From: CAVUAT01 sp963739545
Lineage (GTDB): Bacteria; Actinomycetota; Thermoleophilia; Solirubrobacterales; 70-9
Length of the DNA: 64,000 nt
Reading direction: 5' to 3'
NCBI GenBank assembly: GCA_963739545.1
Contig: CAVUAT010000011.1
Location: 372,001-436,000 of the forward strand
A model generated the notes under the pieces. That model did no database searches. It saw only the letters and a list, made by a program, of their open reading frames with translations, and was not told the origin of the DNA. Positions 23,982 through 31,759 of the stretch are shown piece after piece (positions within the stretch are counted from its first letter, which is position 1; each line of letters opens with the position of its first letter). The position numbers and the translations under genes are program-made.

Positions 23982-24368
23982 ATGCCCGACTTCGCCGAGC
24001 TGATCGGCACTCAGTGGATCTCGTTCGACCCCGACGACGCCCGCGCAGCGATCGAGGTCGCCGAACACCACAAACAGCCCAACGGGATCGTCCACGGAGG
24101 CGTCTACGCCTCGCTGGCCGAGAGCCTGTGCTCGGCTGCGACCCACGAGGCGGTCCGCGAGGACGGCATGGTGGCCATGGGCCAGGCGAACGATACGGCG
24201 TTCCTGCGCCCGATCACCGAGGGCACGATCGACGCCCGCGCACGGGCCCGCTCGCGAGGCCGGACGACGTGGGTCTGGGACGTCGAGATCCTTGACTCGG
24301 CCGAACGGGTCTGCGCGCTCGTGCGAATGACGATCGCAGTGCGACCGATGCGCGACCAGCCCGCATAG
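23982..24368 (+). CDS. PaaI-like hotdog-fold thioesterase
   Basis: The 128-residue product has the hotdog-fold thioesterase signature NGIVHGGVYASLAES (the family pattern G-x-VHGG-x2-A-x-L-A-D/E) and the following strands VAMGQANDTAFLRPITEG and ARARSRGRTTWVWDVEI. Such enzymes hydrolyse acyl- or aryl-CoA esters in the cytoplasm. The ATG at 23982 is where the family N-terminus begins and has a leaderless-type -10 before it. The substrate is unknown. Confidence 0.85.
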   Translation: MPDFAELIGTQWISFDPDDARAAIEVAEHHKQPNGIVHGGVYASLAESLCSAATHEAVREDGMVAMGQANDTAFLRPITEGTIDARARARSRGRTTWVWDVEILDSAERVCALVRMTIAVRPMRDQPA

Positions 24369-24378
24369 ACTCGGCGAG

Positions 24379-24468
24379 ATGCTTCGTGGAGGCAGGAGGA
24401 GGGTGAGCAGACGCGTGCTCGTCGCCGCCGCGGCGGTCGCGGCGGCCGGGGCTGCCGTGGGACGCTGA
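24379..24468 (+). pseudogene. Remnant of a secreted-protein gene (signal peptide only)
   Basis: A TAGACT -10 (24366-24371) lies 7 nt before an ATG whose 29-codon frame encodes a signal-peptide-like sequence (RRRVSRRVLVAAAAVAAAGA). It then stops, but the +1 frame continues as a Pro/Ala/Gly-rich segment (AEPAATIAAPAKPIRPPEKG) like a mature secreted protein. This looks like a gene broken by a single-base shift. The rest of the stretch to 24628 shows nothing else that I can support. Confidence 0.4.
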
Positions 24469-24628
24469 GCCCGCGGCGACCATCGCTGCTCCCGCGAAGC
24501 CGATCAGGCCGCCGGAGAAGGGCGGCGTCGCGATCGGCGGGCCCGAGGCCAGCCCCGGCGTCGGCCGGCAGCAACGGCTCCTACACACCCGGGCCCGCCA
24601 GCGAGCGGGCGCAGACTCTGAGGCGCGC

Positions 24629-26326
24629 TCAGCGCGGGAGGGGCCGCATCGAGGTGAAGCGGTTGGTGATCGGCAGCCGGCGGTCGCGGCCGAACGCCTT
24701 GGTCGAGACGCGGATGCCCGGCGGGGCCTGGCGGCGCTTGTACTCGGCGCGGTCGACCATGCGGATCACCTCGTCGACGAGCGCTGCGTCGAGGCCCTGT
24801 GAGACGAGGGTTTCGCGGCCCTCATCGCCCTCGACGTAGCCCTCGAGCACGCGGTCGAGCAGCTCGTAGGGAGGCAGGGAGTCCTCGTCGCGCTGGTCGG
24901 GCTTGAGCTCGGCCGACGGCGCCCGGTCGAGCACCGAGGCGGGTACGAGGTGCGTCCCCTCGCGCTCGTTGCGGTAACGAACGAGGCGGTAGACGAGCGT
25001 CTTCCAGACGTCCTTCAGGACCGCGAAGCCGCCAGCCATGTCGCCGTAGAGCGTCGCGTAGCCGACCGACATCTCGCTCTTGTTGCCGGTGGTGAGGACG
25101 AGCCAGCCGAACTTGTTCGAGAGGGCCATCAGCATGTTGCCCCTGATCCGCGCCTGCAGGTTCTCCTCGGCGATCCCTGGATCGGTGCCGGCGAACGAAT
25201 CCGCGAGGGCGCGCTCGTACGCGCTCATCGGCTCGGCGATCGGGATCTCGATCAGCTCGGCGCCGATGTTGCGCGCGATCGCGCGGGCGTCGGCCTGCGT
25301 CTCCTCGCTGGAGTGGGGGGAGGGCATTACGACGCACCGCACGCGATCGGGGCCGACGGCATCGGCGGCCACCTGGGCGACCAGGGCCGAGTCGATGCCT
25401 CCCGAGAGGCCCAGAACGACCCCGTCGAAGCCGTTCTTGTTCACGTAGTCCCGCACGCCGAGGGTCAGGGCCGCGTAGACCTCGGCCTCCTCGGAGAGCG
25501 GCTCGGCCAGGACCGGGTTCGGGGCGCGCTCCCCCGGCTCCAGCGGGACGTCACAGACCACCAGCTCGGGCTCGAACTGAGCGCCGCGAGCGATCGTCTC
25601 GCCCTCGGCCGAGACGACGACGCTCTGGCCGTCGAAGACGAGCTCGTCCTGACCGCCGACCGTGTTGCAGAGCGCGAAGGGGATCCCGTAGGTGCGTGCG
25701 CGCTCGGCGACCATCCGCTCCCGCGCGGCGCCCTTGCCCCGCGCGTACGGGGACCCCGAGGCGTTGACGATCAGGCGCGCGCCCGCGGCGGCCTCGTCGG
25801 ACTCGGGCGAGCCGCGGATCCAGATGTCCTCGCAGATCGTGAGCCCGACCGCGACGCCGTCCACGTCGATCACGAGCGGCTCGGGACCGGGCTCGAAATA
25901 GCGGCGCTCGTCGAAGATCGCGTAGTTCGGCAGGTGGGTCTTGCGGTAGACGCCAGTCACCTCTCCGTCCGCGAGCACGGCGAGCGAGTTGTGAGCGGGA
26001 GGCGCGACCGCGTCGATGATCGGGTTTCGCCGCTCCTCCTCGGGGCGGTCGATGCGCTCGGGGAAGCCGACGAGCGCGGTGATGCCCTCCACTTCGGCCG
26101 CGAGCGAGTGCAGAGCGTCGCCTATCGAGTCGAGGAAGTCGCGGCGCAGGACCAGGTCCTCGGGCGGGTAGCCCGAGAGGCAGAGCTCGGGCAGCACCAC
26201 GAGCTGTGCCCCGGCGGCCTTGGCCGCGGCAATCGACTCCGAGGCGAGGCGAGCGTTGCCCTCGACGTCCCCCACGGTGGGGTTGATCTGGGCGAGCGCC
26301 AGGCGGAGTGTCGAGGCCTCGGGCAT
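24629..26326 (-). CDS. nadE: Glutamine-dependent NAD+ synthetase
   Basis: NadE amidates nicotinic acid adenine dinucleotide to NAD+. The 565-residue product has an N-terminal nitrilase-type glutaminase domain (Glu in VVLPELCLSGYPPEDL, Lys in YRKTHLPNYAIFDE, catalytic Cys in LTICEDIW) and a C-terminal ATP-pyrophosphatase synthetase domain with the P-loop LGLSGGIDSALV and TTGNKSEMSVGYATLYGDMAGG. ATG 26326 is chosen because MPEASTLRLALAQINP is the family start; the frame upstream is not coding. A CATACT hexamer 6 nt upstream could be a leaderless -10. Confidence 0.95.
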   Translation of the reverse strand: MPEASTLRLALAQINPTVGDVEGNARLASESIAAAKAAGAQLVVLPELCLSGYPPEDLVLRRDFLDSIGDALHSLAAEVEGITALVGFPERIDRPEEERRNPIIDAVAPPAHNSLAVLADGEVTGVYRKTHLPNYAIFDERRYFEPGPEPLVIDVDGVAVGLTICEDIWIRGSPESDEAAAGARLIVNASGSPYARGKGAARERMVAERARTYGIPFALCNTVGGQDELVFDGQSVVVSAEGETIARGAQFEPELVVCDVPLEPGERAPNPVLAEPLSEEAEVYAALTLGVRDYVNKNGFDGVVLGLSGGIDSALVAQVAADAVGPDRVRCVVMPSPHSSEETQADARAIARNIGAELIEIPIAEPMSAYERALADSFAGTDPGIAEENLQARIRGNMLMALSNKFGWLVLTTGNKSEMSVGYATLYGDMAGGFAVLKDVWKTLVYRLVRYRNEREGTHLVPASVLDRAPSAELKPDQRDEDSLPPYELLDRVLEGYVEGDEGRETLVSQGLDAALVDEVIRMVDRAEYKRRQAPPGIRVSTKAFGRDRRLPITNRFTSMRPLPR

Positions 26327-26373
26327 GCCCGCAGTATGCCCTGAGCGGCACCCGTACCGGCCGCGCCCACGGC

Positions 26374-26379
26374 TAGCCT
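26374..26379 (+). promoter_or_regulatory. -10 element for leaderless HExxH-protein gene
   Basis: TAGCCT lies 8 nt before the GTG at 26388; no ribosome-binding site is visible. Confidence 0.5.
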
Positions 26380-26387
26380 GATTCGCC

Positions 26388-26840
26388 GTGAGAGAAGCCG
26401 AACAGCCGCCCCGGGGCAGGCGAGGCGTGGAGCTGATGGAGGCCCACATCGAGCAGCTCTGCGCCGCGCACGACATCGAGCTCGCCGGCGCCTCGGGGCG
26501 CGGGCGCGCGATCCGGTGGCGCGGCGGGCGGTTGCAGATCTCGATTCCCCCGATCCGCGGCCAGGTCTCCTATTTCATTGCGCTGCACGAGATCGGGCAC
26601 CTGGTCGGGCCAGGGCGCTCGGCGCCTCGCCTCGAGTCAGAGGCCAACGCCTGGCTGTGGGCGCTTCGCAACACCGCGGTCGATCCCACGCCCGCGACCC
26701 TGCGCTCGATCTCGAGGCGCCTCGACGGCTACCTGCAGTGGGCGCGAAACCGCCAGTACCGCAAGATCCCTCCGCGCATCCCCGAGCGCGACCACGCCTT
26801 CTGGTCGCTCCTCACGCTGGGTGAAGAACGCGCTGCCTAG
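26388..26840 (+). CDS. Small HExxH metallopeptidase-like protein
   Basis: The 150-residue product contains the zinc motif HEIGH in SYFIALHEIGHLVGPG near residue 66, followed by a downstream Glu in RLESEANAWLWAL (the E-x2-A pattern of the third ligand in gluzincins such as the ImmA/IrrE group). The C-terminal half is helical and basic. A compact minimal protease of this kind can act on regulators, but there is no XRE-type partner gene next to it. It has a leaderless-type promoter and a GTG start. The next gene is convergent. Activity is inferred from motif alone. Confidence 0.72.
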   Translation: MREAEQPPRGRRGVELMEAHIEQLCAAHDIELAGASGRGRAIRWRGGRLQISIPPIRGQVSYFIALHEIGHLVGPGRSAPRLESEANAWLWALRNTAVDPTPATLRSISRRLDGYLQWARNRQYRKIPPRIPERDHAFWSLLTLGEERAA

Positions 26841-26923
26841 CGTCCACTTGGCAGCCCCCACGATCGCGTCGCAACCCCGCACGCCCGGACGCGAAGCGGA
26901 GGACGTGCGGGTGAATGTCGCCC

Positions 26924-27952
26924 TCAGCAGCTCTTGCCGCGCGGATCGAGCTTGTCGCGCTTGGCGCCTTCGAGGCTGTTGTTGCCCGCCCCGCAGTTGA
27001 TCTTCAGGTCGCGGCCGCCGTCGCGGGCGAAGATCCTGTCGATCCCCGCCTTGCCGTTCATCGCGTCGGGTCCCTTCTTACCGATGAGCCGGTCGTCCCC
27101 GTCGCCGCCGGCGAGGCGGTCGGGCTGCGAACCGCCGAGCAGGATGTCGCCCTCGGCGCCGCCGATAAGGGTGTCGCCTCCCGAGCTGCCCGAGAGCAGG
27201 TCGCGGCCCGGTCCGCCGTCAACCGAGTCCTCTCCGGACTGGCCGAAGATGCGATCGTCGCCGAGCCCGCCGCTCAGGAACTCGCCGCTCGCGTCGCCGA
27301 AGATCAGGTCCGGGCCCGAGCCGCCGATGAGCCCCTCGACGTCGCCGCGGACGGTGTCGCGGCGCAGGCCGGTCTGATCGAGCTCGTTGCCGTCGTTGTC
27401 GTCGCCGCTGCCGATCGTGACCGTGAGGGCGGTCAGCCGCGCCGCATAGACGACGGTGTCGGTGTTGGAGCCGCCGCGGATCTCGTCCGCGCCGGCGCCG
27501 CCGTCGAGCACGTCGTCGCCGGAGTCGCCGTCGAGCACGTCGGCCGCGCCGGCAGCGACGATCCGGTCGTTGCCCGAGCCGCCGTCCAGAGTCGACTCGA
27601 TGGACGCCGGGATCGACGAAGAGAGAAACGCCGTGTCCGCGCCGCCCCCGGCGTTGACGGTGATCGAGCCGATGCCTGCCGCGGGGCACGAGGCGGTGTC
27701 GGGATCGAGCTGCGTGCAGAGCCCGTTGGCGTCGATGCCGACGGGGTCGAGGACCCGGTAGGTGTTGCTGGCGGTGTCGAGGGCGACCACGAAGTCGTTT
27801 CTCTGGTTACCCGACGAGGTGACGTTGACCCGGCTGCCGCCCGAGATCGTGACCGCGGACGCCTGGGCGGCCGGAGCCGCGGCCGCCGCCATCGCCGCGA
27901 GGGCCACGATCGAGGCGAGCGCCGCGCTGAGCCTGCGTGTGGTGCGTCCCAT
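26924..27952 (-). CDS. Secreted RTX-type calcium-binding repeat protein
   Basis: The 342-residue product has a signal peptide (ASIVALAAMAAAAAPAAQA) and from about residue 120 a long series of glycine/aspartate nonapeptides (for example GGSGNDRIV, GGLGDDRIFG, GGDGDDRLIG). These RTX repeats wind into a parallel beta roll that binds Ca2+ outside the cell. About 80 residues before the repeats carry one Cys pair and no known domain; the end carries another Cys pair (INCGAG and RGKSC). The C-terminal secretion signal of Gram-negative RTX toxins is not expected here because a Sec signal is present. Role unknown: surface or matrix protein. Confidence 0.88.
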   Translation of the reverse strand: MGRTTRRLSAALASIVALAAMAAAAAPAAQASAVTISGGSRVNVTSSGNQRNDFVVALDTASNTYRVLDPVGIDANGLCTQLDPDTASCPAAGIGSITVNAGGGADTAFLSSSIPASIESTLDGGSGNDRIVAAGAADVLDGDSGDDVLDGGAGADEIRGGSNTDTVVYAARLTALTVTIGSGDDNDGNELDQTGLRRDTVRGDVEGLIGGSGPDLIFGDASGEFLSGGLGDDRIFGQSGEDSVDGGPGRDLLSGSSGGDTLIGGAEGDILLGGSQPDRLAGGDGDDRLIGKKGPDAMNGKAGIDRIFARDGGRDLKINCGAGNNSLEGAKRDKLDPRGKSC

Positions 27953-28054
27953 GGTCTTTTCCTCCCTGCTGCGAGCGGCTACCTGGATTTCGCCCTCCGA
28001 AACACGGGCCGAGAGCCATCGGAGCGCTGCGCCAGCGATGCCGTTGAATGCGGG

Positions 28055-28738
28055 CTACCGGGGGGCGTCGCCGCGCGGCGGCGCGGTGACCACTCCTCGC
28101 ATGTTGCCGACGATGAGGGCGACCACGGTGACGAGGTAGATCTGCCCGATCAGCGCCTCGGTGATTGCCATCGATCGGCCGAGGTTCGTGGCCGCGACCA
28201 GGTCGCCGTAGCCCGTCGTGGTCAGGGTGGCGAAGCTGTAGTAGAGGTAGTCCGCCGTGTCTCCGGGCCCGCCGGTGAAGAAGTCGTCGTTGGAGATCTC
28301 CTGGACGGCCCCGAAGGCGGTGCTGAAGAGGATCCCGATCAAGAGGTAGATGCAAAGGACCCCGAACATGGTCTCCCGCGTGATCGACTGCTCATCGCGG
28401 AAGTGCTGGATCAGCCCGTTGACGATCACCGGCGGGGTCAGGGCGATGAGAAGGAACGAGATCACGTGCCCGGAGTCCGCGCCCAGCTCGTCGGTGCCGA
28501 CGAGCGCGAGAACGGCGCCGAGCACGATCAAGGCGCATGCCGTCGCGGTCAGCCGAACCACCCAGCGGTGAGCGCGCGAGGTGACCACGGCGACGATCAG
28601 CGTGATCGCCTGCAGCGCCACCGAGACGAAGCGTGCGACCTCGCCGTCGGGAGCGGCGAGCTGGAACGCGAGCAGGGTCAGGATCAGGCCGAGCAGGAGG
28701 GAGTAGCGGTGGTGGATCCGTCGCACGCCGCCAATCAT
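28055..28738 (-). CDS. Potassium channel family protein
   Basis: The 227-residue product has about six membrane helices with the K+ selectivity filter TTTGYGD in FATLTTTGYGDLVA near residue 180, between the last two helices, in the way of two-pore-helix (ion_trans_2) channels. Four further helices precede it, without a clear voltage-sensor Arg ladder. No RCK/TrkA cytoplasmic domain follows, so gating is not obvious. The stop is at 28055 and the RTX gene starts about 100 nt downstream. Confidence 0.88.
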   Translation of the reverse strand: MIGGVRRIHHRYSLLLGLILTLLAFQLAAPDGEVARFVSVALQAITLIVAVVTSRAHRWVVRLTATACALIVLGAVLALVGTDELGADSGHVISFLLIALTPPVIVNGLIQHFRDEQSITRETMFGVLCIYLLIGILFSTAFGAVQEISNDDFFTGGPGDTADYLYYSFATLTTTGYGDLVAATNLGRSMAITEALIGQIYLVTVVALIVGNMRGVVTAPPRGDAPR

Positions 28739-28776
28739 CGCCAGCGGCGCAGACGCCTAGATGCGCGCTCTCGGGC

Positions 28777-29133
28777 CTAGTTGGTGAGCTCGAACCAGAC
28801 GCGGGTGCTCTCGCCGCGCACGCCCCAGCTATCGCTGAGCGCGTCGACGATGCCGAGCCCGTAGCCGCCGCCGGCGTCGGTGCCGGCCGCGCGCAGGCGC
28901 ACGCTGCCGCTGCCCTCGTCCTCGATCTCGCCCCGCACGACGCCGTCCTCGCCGAGCTCCACGCTGACGCGGATCGGATGGTTTGGACCGTGCACGACCG
29001 CGTTCGTGACCAGCTCCGAGACGATCAGCCTGAGGTCGTCGTGCGTGCGAGCATTGAGCTCATCGCGAAGAGGGGCGACCGCGTCTCTCGCGTGCCGGGG
29101 AGCGCCCGGCCCTGGGGCGAGTTGAACATCCAC
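28777..29133 (-). CDS. Histidine-kinase-type ATPase, anti-sigma regulatory factor-like
   Basis: The product of about 118 residues carries a GHKL ATPase domain: N-box with Glu and Asn in DDLRLIVSELVTNAVVHG and G-box in GYGLGIVDALSDSWGV. Such stand-alone ATPases act as Ser/Thr kinases on anti-anti-sigma factors (RsbW/SpoIIAB type) and are common in actinobacteria. The start is uncertain; GTG 29133 gives a compact domain, while the frame is open to 29265. The SpoIIE-type phosphatase at 43443 is the sort of protein that opposes these kinases, but it is far away. The gene is divergent from the ChbG gene. Confidence 0.8.
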   Translation of the reverse strand: MDVQLAPGPGAPRHARDAVAPLRDELNARTHDDLRLIVSELVTNAVVHGPNHPIRVSVELGEDGVVRGEIEDEGSGSVRLRAAGTDAGGGYGLGIVDALSDSWGVRGESTRVWFELTN

Positions 29134-29194
29134 GATTTGAGGTTTCCCGCTGCACGCCGTTTTCAACCGTGACAACCGTCCACTGCAAGGCTGC

Positions 29195-29962
29195 ATGGCG
29201 GCAAACCGCGATGATGCGCGGATGGAGCAGAGCAGCCCCCCCGAGGTCCGCGGCCTGATCATCACCGCCGATGACTACGGCTACTGGCCCTCGTACAACG
29301 AGGGGATCCTCGCTGCGGTCGAGGCCGGGGCGCTCGACGCCGTGAGCGCGATGGTCGAGCGCGAGTACTGCGACCCCGAGCCCCTGCTCGAGAGCGGGGT
29401 CGAGATCGGCCTGCACCTGGACTTCGAGGCCCGCTGGGGCGCGCGGAGCGGCGCACCTGCCCGAACCGCGCTGCGTGTGCAGCTCGACCGCTTCACGGAC
29501 ATGTTCCGCCGCTGGCCGTCGTTCATCAACGGCCACCACCACTGCCACGCCAATCCCGAGCTGGCGACCCCCGTGTTCGAGACCGCCCAGCAGATCGGCG
29601 TGCCGGTGCGCTCGGTCAACCCCGACCACCGCCAGTGGCTGCGCGAGCGGGGGATCGCCACCAACGACCTGCTGATCGGGCGGCTGCGATCGAAAGAGCC
29701 GGCCGATCCTCCCGAGCTCCGCGAGCTGCCCCTTGGCGTGACGGAGTGGTTCACGCACCCTGGATACCCCGACGCCGAGTCGGGCTCCGAGTACGACATG
29801 GCGCGCCGCGAGGACCTCGACACCCTGCTGCGAAACCGGGTGCGCGAGCGCTTCGACACGCCCATCTGGGGCGACGCCATGCGCACGGTCCACGCCGAGG
29901 CGTTCCTGTATCCCGGCGGGCCGCTGGAGCAGGCGCGCGAAGACGCCAAGCGGCGCGACTAG
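29195..29962 (+). CDS. ChbG/YdjC-family carbohydrate deacetylase
   Basis: The 255-residue product matches the YdjC/HpnK family of metal-dependent deacetylases: the metal Asp pair in IITADDYGYWPS, the His in EIGLHLDF, the His cluster INGHHHCHANPE and THPGYPD. Family members deacetylate chito-oligosaccharides or hopanoid-linked sugars. The ATG at 29195 or the Met at 29222 may be the true start. Two direct repeats CAACCGT (29164-29170, 29173-29179) lie just upstream. The substrate is not predicted. Confidence 0.85.
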   Translation: MAANRDDARMEQSSPPEVRGLIITADDYGYWPSYNEGILAAVEAGALDAVSAMVEREYCDPEPLLESGVEIGLHLDFEARWGARSGAPARTALRVQLDRFTDMFRRWPSFINGHHHCHANPELATPVFETAQQIGVPVRSVNPDHRQWLRERGIATNDLLIGRLRSKEPADPPELRELPLGVTEWFTHPGYPDAESGSEYDMARREDLDTLLRNRVRERFDTPIWGDAMRTVHAEAFLYPGGPLEQAREDAKRRD

Positions 29963-29983
29963 CGCGACCAGCTCTACCGGCTG

Positions 29984-31489
29984 CTACTCCGAGGCCGGCT
30001 CTTCGCGGTCCACGCGCGCGTCGGAGCCGTTGGTGCCGGCGCCGTTGGTGTGGGCCGCGACCTCGTCGCGCTCGGAACCGGGCACGAACCGGCGCAGGAA
30101 GCCGCGCTGGCCGCCGGCGGCCTCGACCAGCTCCGAGAGCGCCGCGTCGAGGTCTGATCCGAGGTCGTCGAGGTCCTCCATCGCGTCGTAGTCGCCGATG
30201 AGGCCGAAGTTGACCTGGCCGTCGTAGGACATGATCCCGACGCAAACGGCCTGGCGCTGCGCCAGGGGGACCATCGGGTAGATGCGCAGGAGCTTGCGTC
30301 CGAGCAGGTACAGCGGGAACTGCGGGCCCGGGACGTTGGTGACGACGAGGTTGAAGAAGCGCTGGCGCGACTGCAGGCGTGCCGCCTGGGCCGAGATCGT
30401 CGGCGGCGCGAAGTCGGCGAGCTGGGTCATGACCGTCGCGCCCATCGCCTGCTTCGAGCTCTTCAGGTCGCCCATCAGCTGGCTCACGCGCTGGAGGCGC
30501 GTGACGGGGTCCTCGATCGAGACCGGGAGCGGGGCCATCATGCTCGACACCTGGTTGCCGAGCGCGCCGTGCTGGTCAGCCGTTCGGACGCTGACGGGGA
30601 CCATCGCGCGCACCTCGACCCCGGCGGTGGCGTGGCCGCGTGCGCGCATGTAGCGCCCGAGCGCCCCCGCGACGGCGGCGAGGATGACGTCGTTGACCGT
30701 CCCGCCGAGCTCGTCCTTGACGCCCTTGAGGTCCGCGAGCGAGGCCTGGACCCAGCTGAAGCGGCGGTGCGGGCCGATCTCGACGTTGAAGGGGGTGTCC
30801 GGAGCGCCCCAGCCCGACCACGCGAATGTGCCGGCGGCGACGGCGGTGTCGAGCAGCTTGTGCGCCGCCCGGCGCGGGCCGCGGAGCACGCGGCGAAAGC
30901 CCCGGTAGACCTCGCGGGGGCTGACGACCCGCTCGACCACCGCCTCGGCGAGGAGCTGCGAGCCGGTCGGCTCGGGGTCGGGGACCCACTTCTCGAGCGG
31001 GGTCGGAGGCGATTCCGGCGACTTCTCGAGGTCGAAGAGGACGGTGGTGATGTCGACGCCGGAGACGCCGTCGACCATGCAGTGGTGGGTCTTGGCGACG
31101 ATCGCGAACCCGCCGTCGGCGAGCCCCTCGACCAGCCACATCTCCCACAGCGGCTTCGAGCGGTCGAGCTGCTGGGAGAACAGGCGCGCAGCGAGGTTGC
31201 GGAGCTGCTCCTCGCTGCCCGGCGCGGGAAGCGATGTGTGGCGCACGTGGTACTCGAGGTTCAGGTGCGGGTCGTCGACCCATACGGGGCGACCGAGGTC
31301 GCCGGGCACGAAGCGGACCTTCTGGCGGAAGCGCGGCACGAGGTGCAGGCGCGAGGCGATGTGGTCGCGGAACTCGACGTAGGGGGGAGCGGGGCCCTCG
31401 AAGAGGGTCGTCGAGGCGACGTGCATGTGGGCGCCGTCGTGCTCGAGGTGCAGGAAGGAGGAGTCGAGTCCGGTCAGGCGGTCGGTCAT
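29984..31489 (-). CDS. Wax ester synthase/diacylglycerol acyltransferase (WS/DGAT)
   Basis: The 501-residue product has the catalytic HHxxxDG motif in AKTHHCMVDGVSG (near residue 135), the N-terminal PLWEMWLVEGL, and the C-terminal conserved block VTNVPGPQFPLYLLG. WS/DGAT enzymes join acyl-CoA to diacylglycerol or fatty alcohol, making triacylglycerol or wax ester storage lipid. The C-terminal 35 residues are polar and disordered. The ATG has TATCAT 7 nt upstream (31497-31502), a leaderless arrangement, and a CRP-type site lies centred about 37 nt further up. Confidence 0.92.
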   Translation of the reverse strand: MTDRLTGLDSSFLHLEHDGAHMHVASTTLFEGPAPPYVEFRDHIASRLHLVPRFRQKVRFVPGDLGRPVWVDDPHLNLEYHVRHTSLPAPGSEEQLRNLAARLFSQQLDRSKPLWEMWLVEGLADGGFAIVAKTHHCMVDGVSGVDITTVLFDLEKSPESPPTPLEKWVPDPEPTGSQLLAEAVVERVVSPREVYRGFRRVLRGPRRAAHKLLDTAVAAGTFAWSGWGAPDTPFNVEIGPHRRFSWVQASLADLKGVKDELGGTVNDVILAAVAGALGRYMRARGHATAGVEVRAMVPVSVRTADQHGALGNQVSSMMAPLPVSIEDPVTRLQRVSQLMGDLKSSKQAMGATVMTQLADFAPPTISAQAARLQSRQRFFNLVVTNVPGPQFPLYLLGRKLLRIYPMVPLAQRQAVCVGIMSYDGQVNFGLIGDYDAMEDLDDLGSDLDAALSELVEAAGGQRGFLRRFVPGSERDEVAAHTNGAGTNGSDARVDREEPASE

Positions 31490-31518
31490 CTGCAGGATGA
31501 TATTCGCACACGACTGTG

Positions 31519-31534
31519 TGTGACGGACGTCACA
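31519..31534. promoter_or_regulatory. Perfect CRP/Fnr-type operator TGTGA-N6-TCACA
   Basis: The 16-bp palindrome TGTGACGGACGTCACA matches the CRP consensus of E. coli and the mycobacterial CRP site exactly in both half-sites. Its centre (31526.5) is 41.5 nt upstream of 31568, where the TACCGT hexamer at 31556-31561 would start transcription, the class II activator distance. It also overlaps the -35 region of the divergent WS/DGAT promoter. A second palindrome, CACAC-GACT-GTGTG, overlaps its left side. Confidence 0.65.
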
Positions 31535-31555
31535 TGGGAAGCCCTGCGGGGCTCC

Positions 31556-31561
31556 TACCGT
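31556..31561 (+). promoter_or_regulatory. Candidate -10 for the riboswitch/rlpA-like transcript
   Basis: TACCGT lies between the CRP-type site and the riboswitch; a start about 7 nt downstream gives a leader of roughly 190 nt before the GTG at 31760. No good -35 hexamer is present, as expected for activator-dependent promoters. Confidence 0.45.
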
Positions 31562-31579
31562 GCCACGGCTGCATCACTC

Positions 31580-31746
31580 AAAACGAACCGCCGAGTCGTC
31601 CTGACGGACATCGGACGAGCGGGGGACCCAATCGCCGGCATCAGCGCATCACGCCGGCCGGGGCGAATGGGGCGGTGTTCCGTCCTTAGCGGTACTGGCC
31701 TTCACAAGAGGCCGCTGCGAGCCCGTCAGCTAACCCCGTAGGCGTT
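31580..31746 (+). ncRNA. ydaO/yuaA-type c-di-AMP riboswitch
   Basis: The leader contains the conserved blocks of this class in order: GGGGGACCCAAT (31621-31632), GGGGCGAAT (31660-31668) and CCCGTCAGCTAACCCCGTAG (31722-31741), with CGCC (31589-31592) able to pair with GGCG (31741-31744) as the closing P1 helix and an internal GGCC/GGCC stem at about 31697-31714. The ribosome site AGGAAGG begins 5 nt after P1, so ligand binding could control translation. In actinobacteria this class precedes cell-wall hydrolase genes, as here. Usual behaviour is repression by c-di-AMP. Confidence 0.88.
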
Positions 31747-31759
31747 ACAGGAAGGCAAG

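Noticed and set aside
26915..28780. A 621-codon plus-strand frame opposite the RTX and channel genes
   Set aside because: It mirrors the glycine/aspartate repeats of the RTX gene and has no family features.
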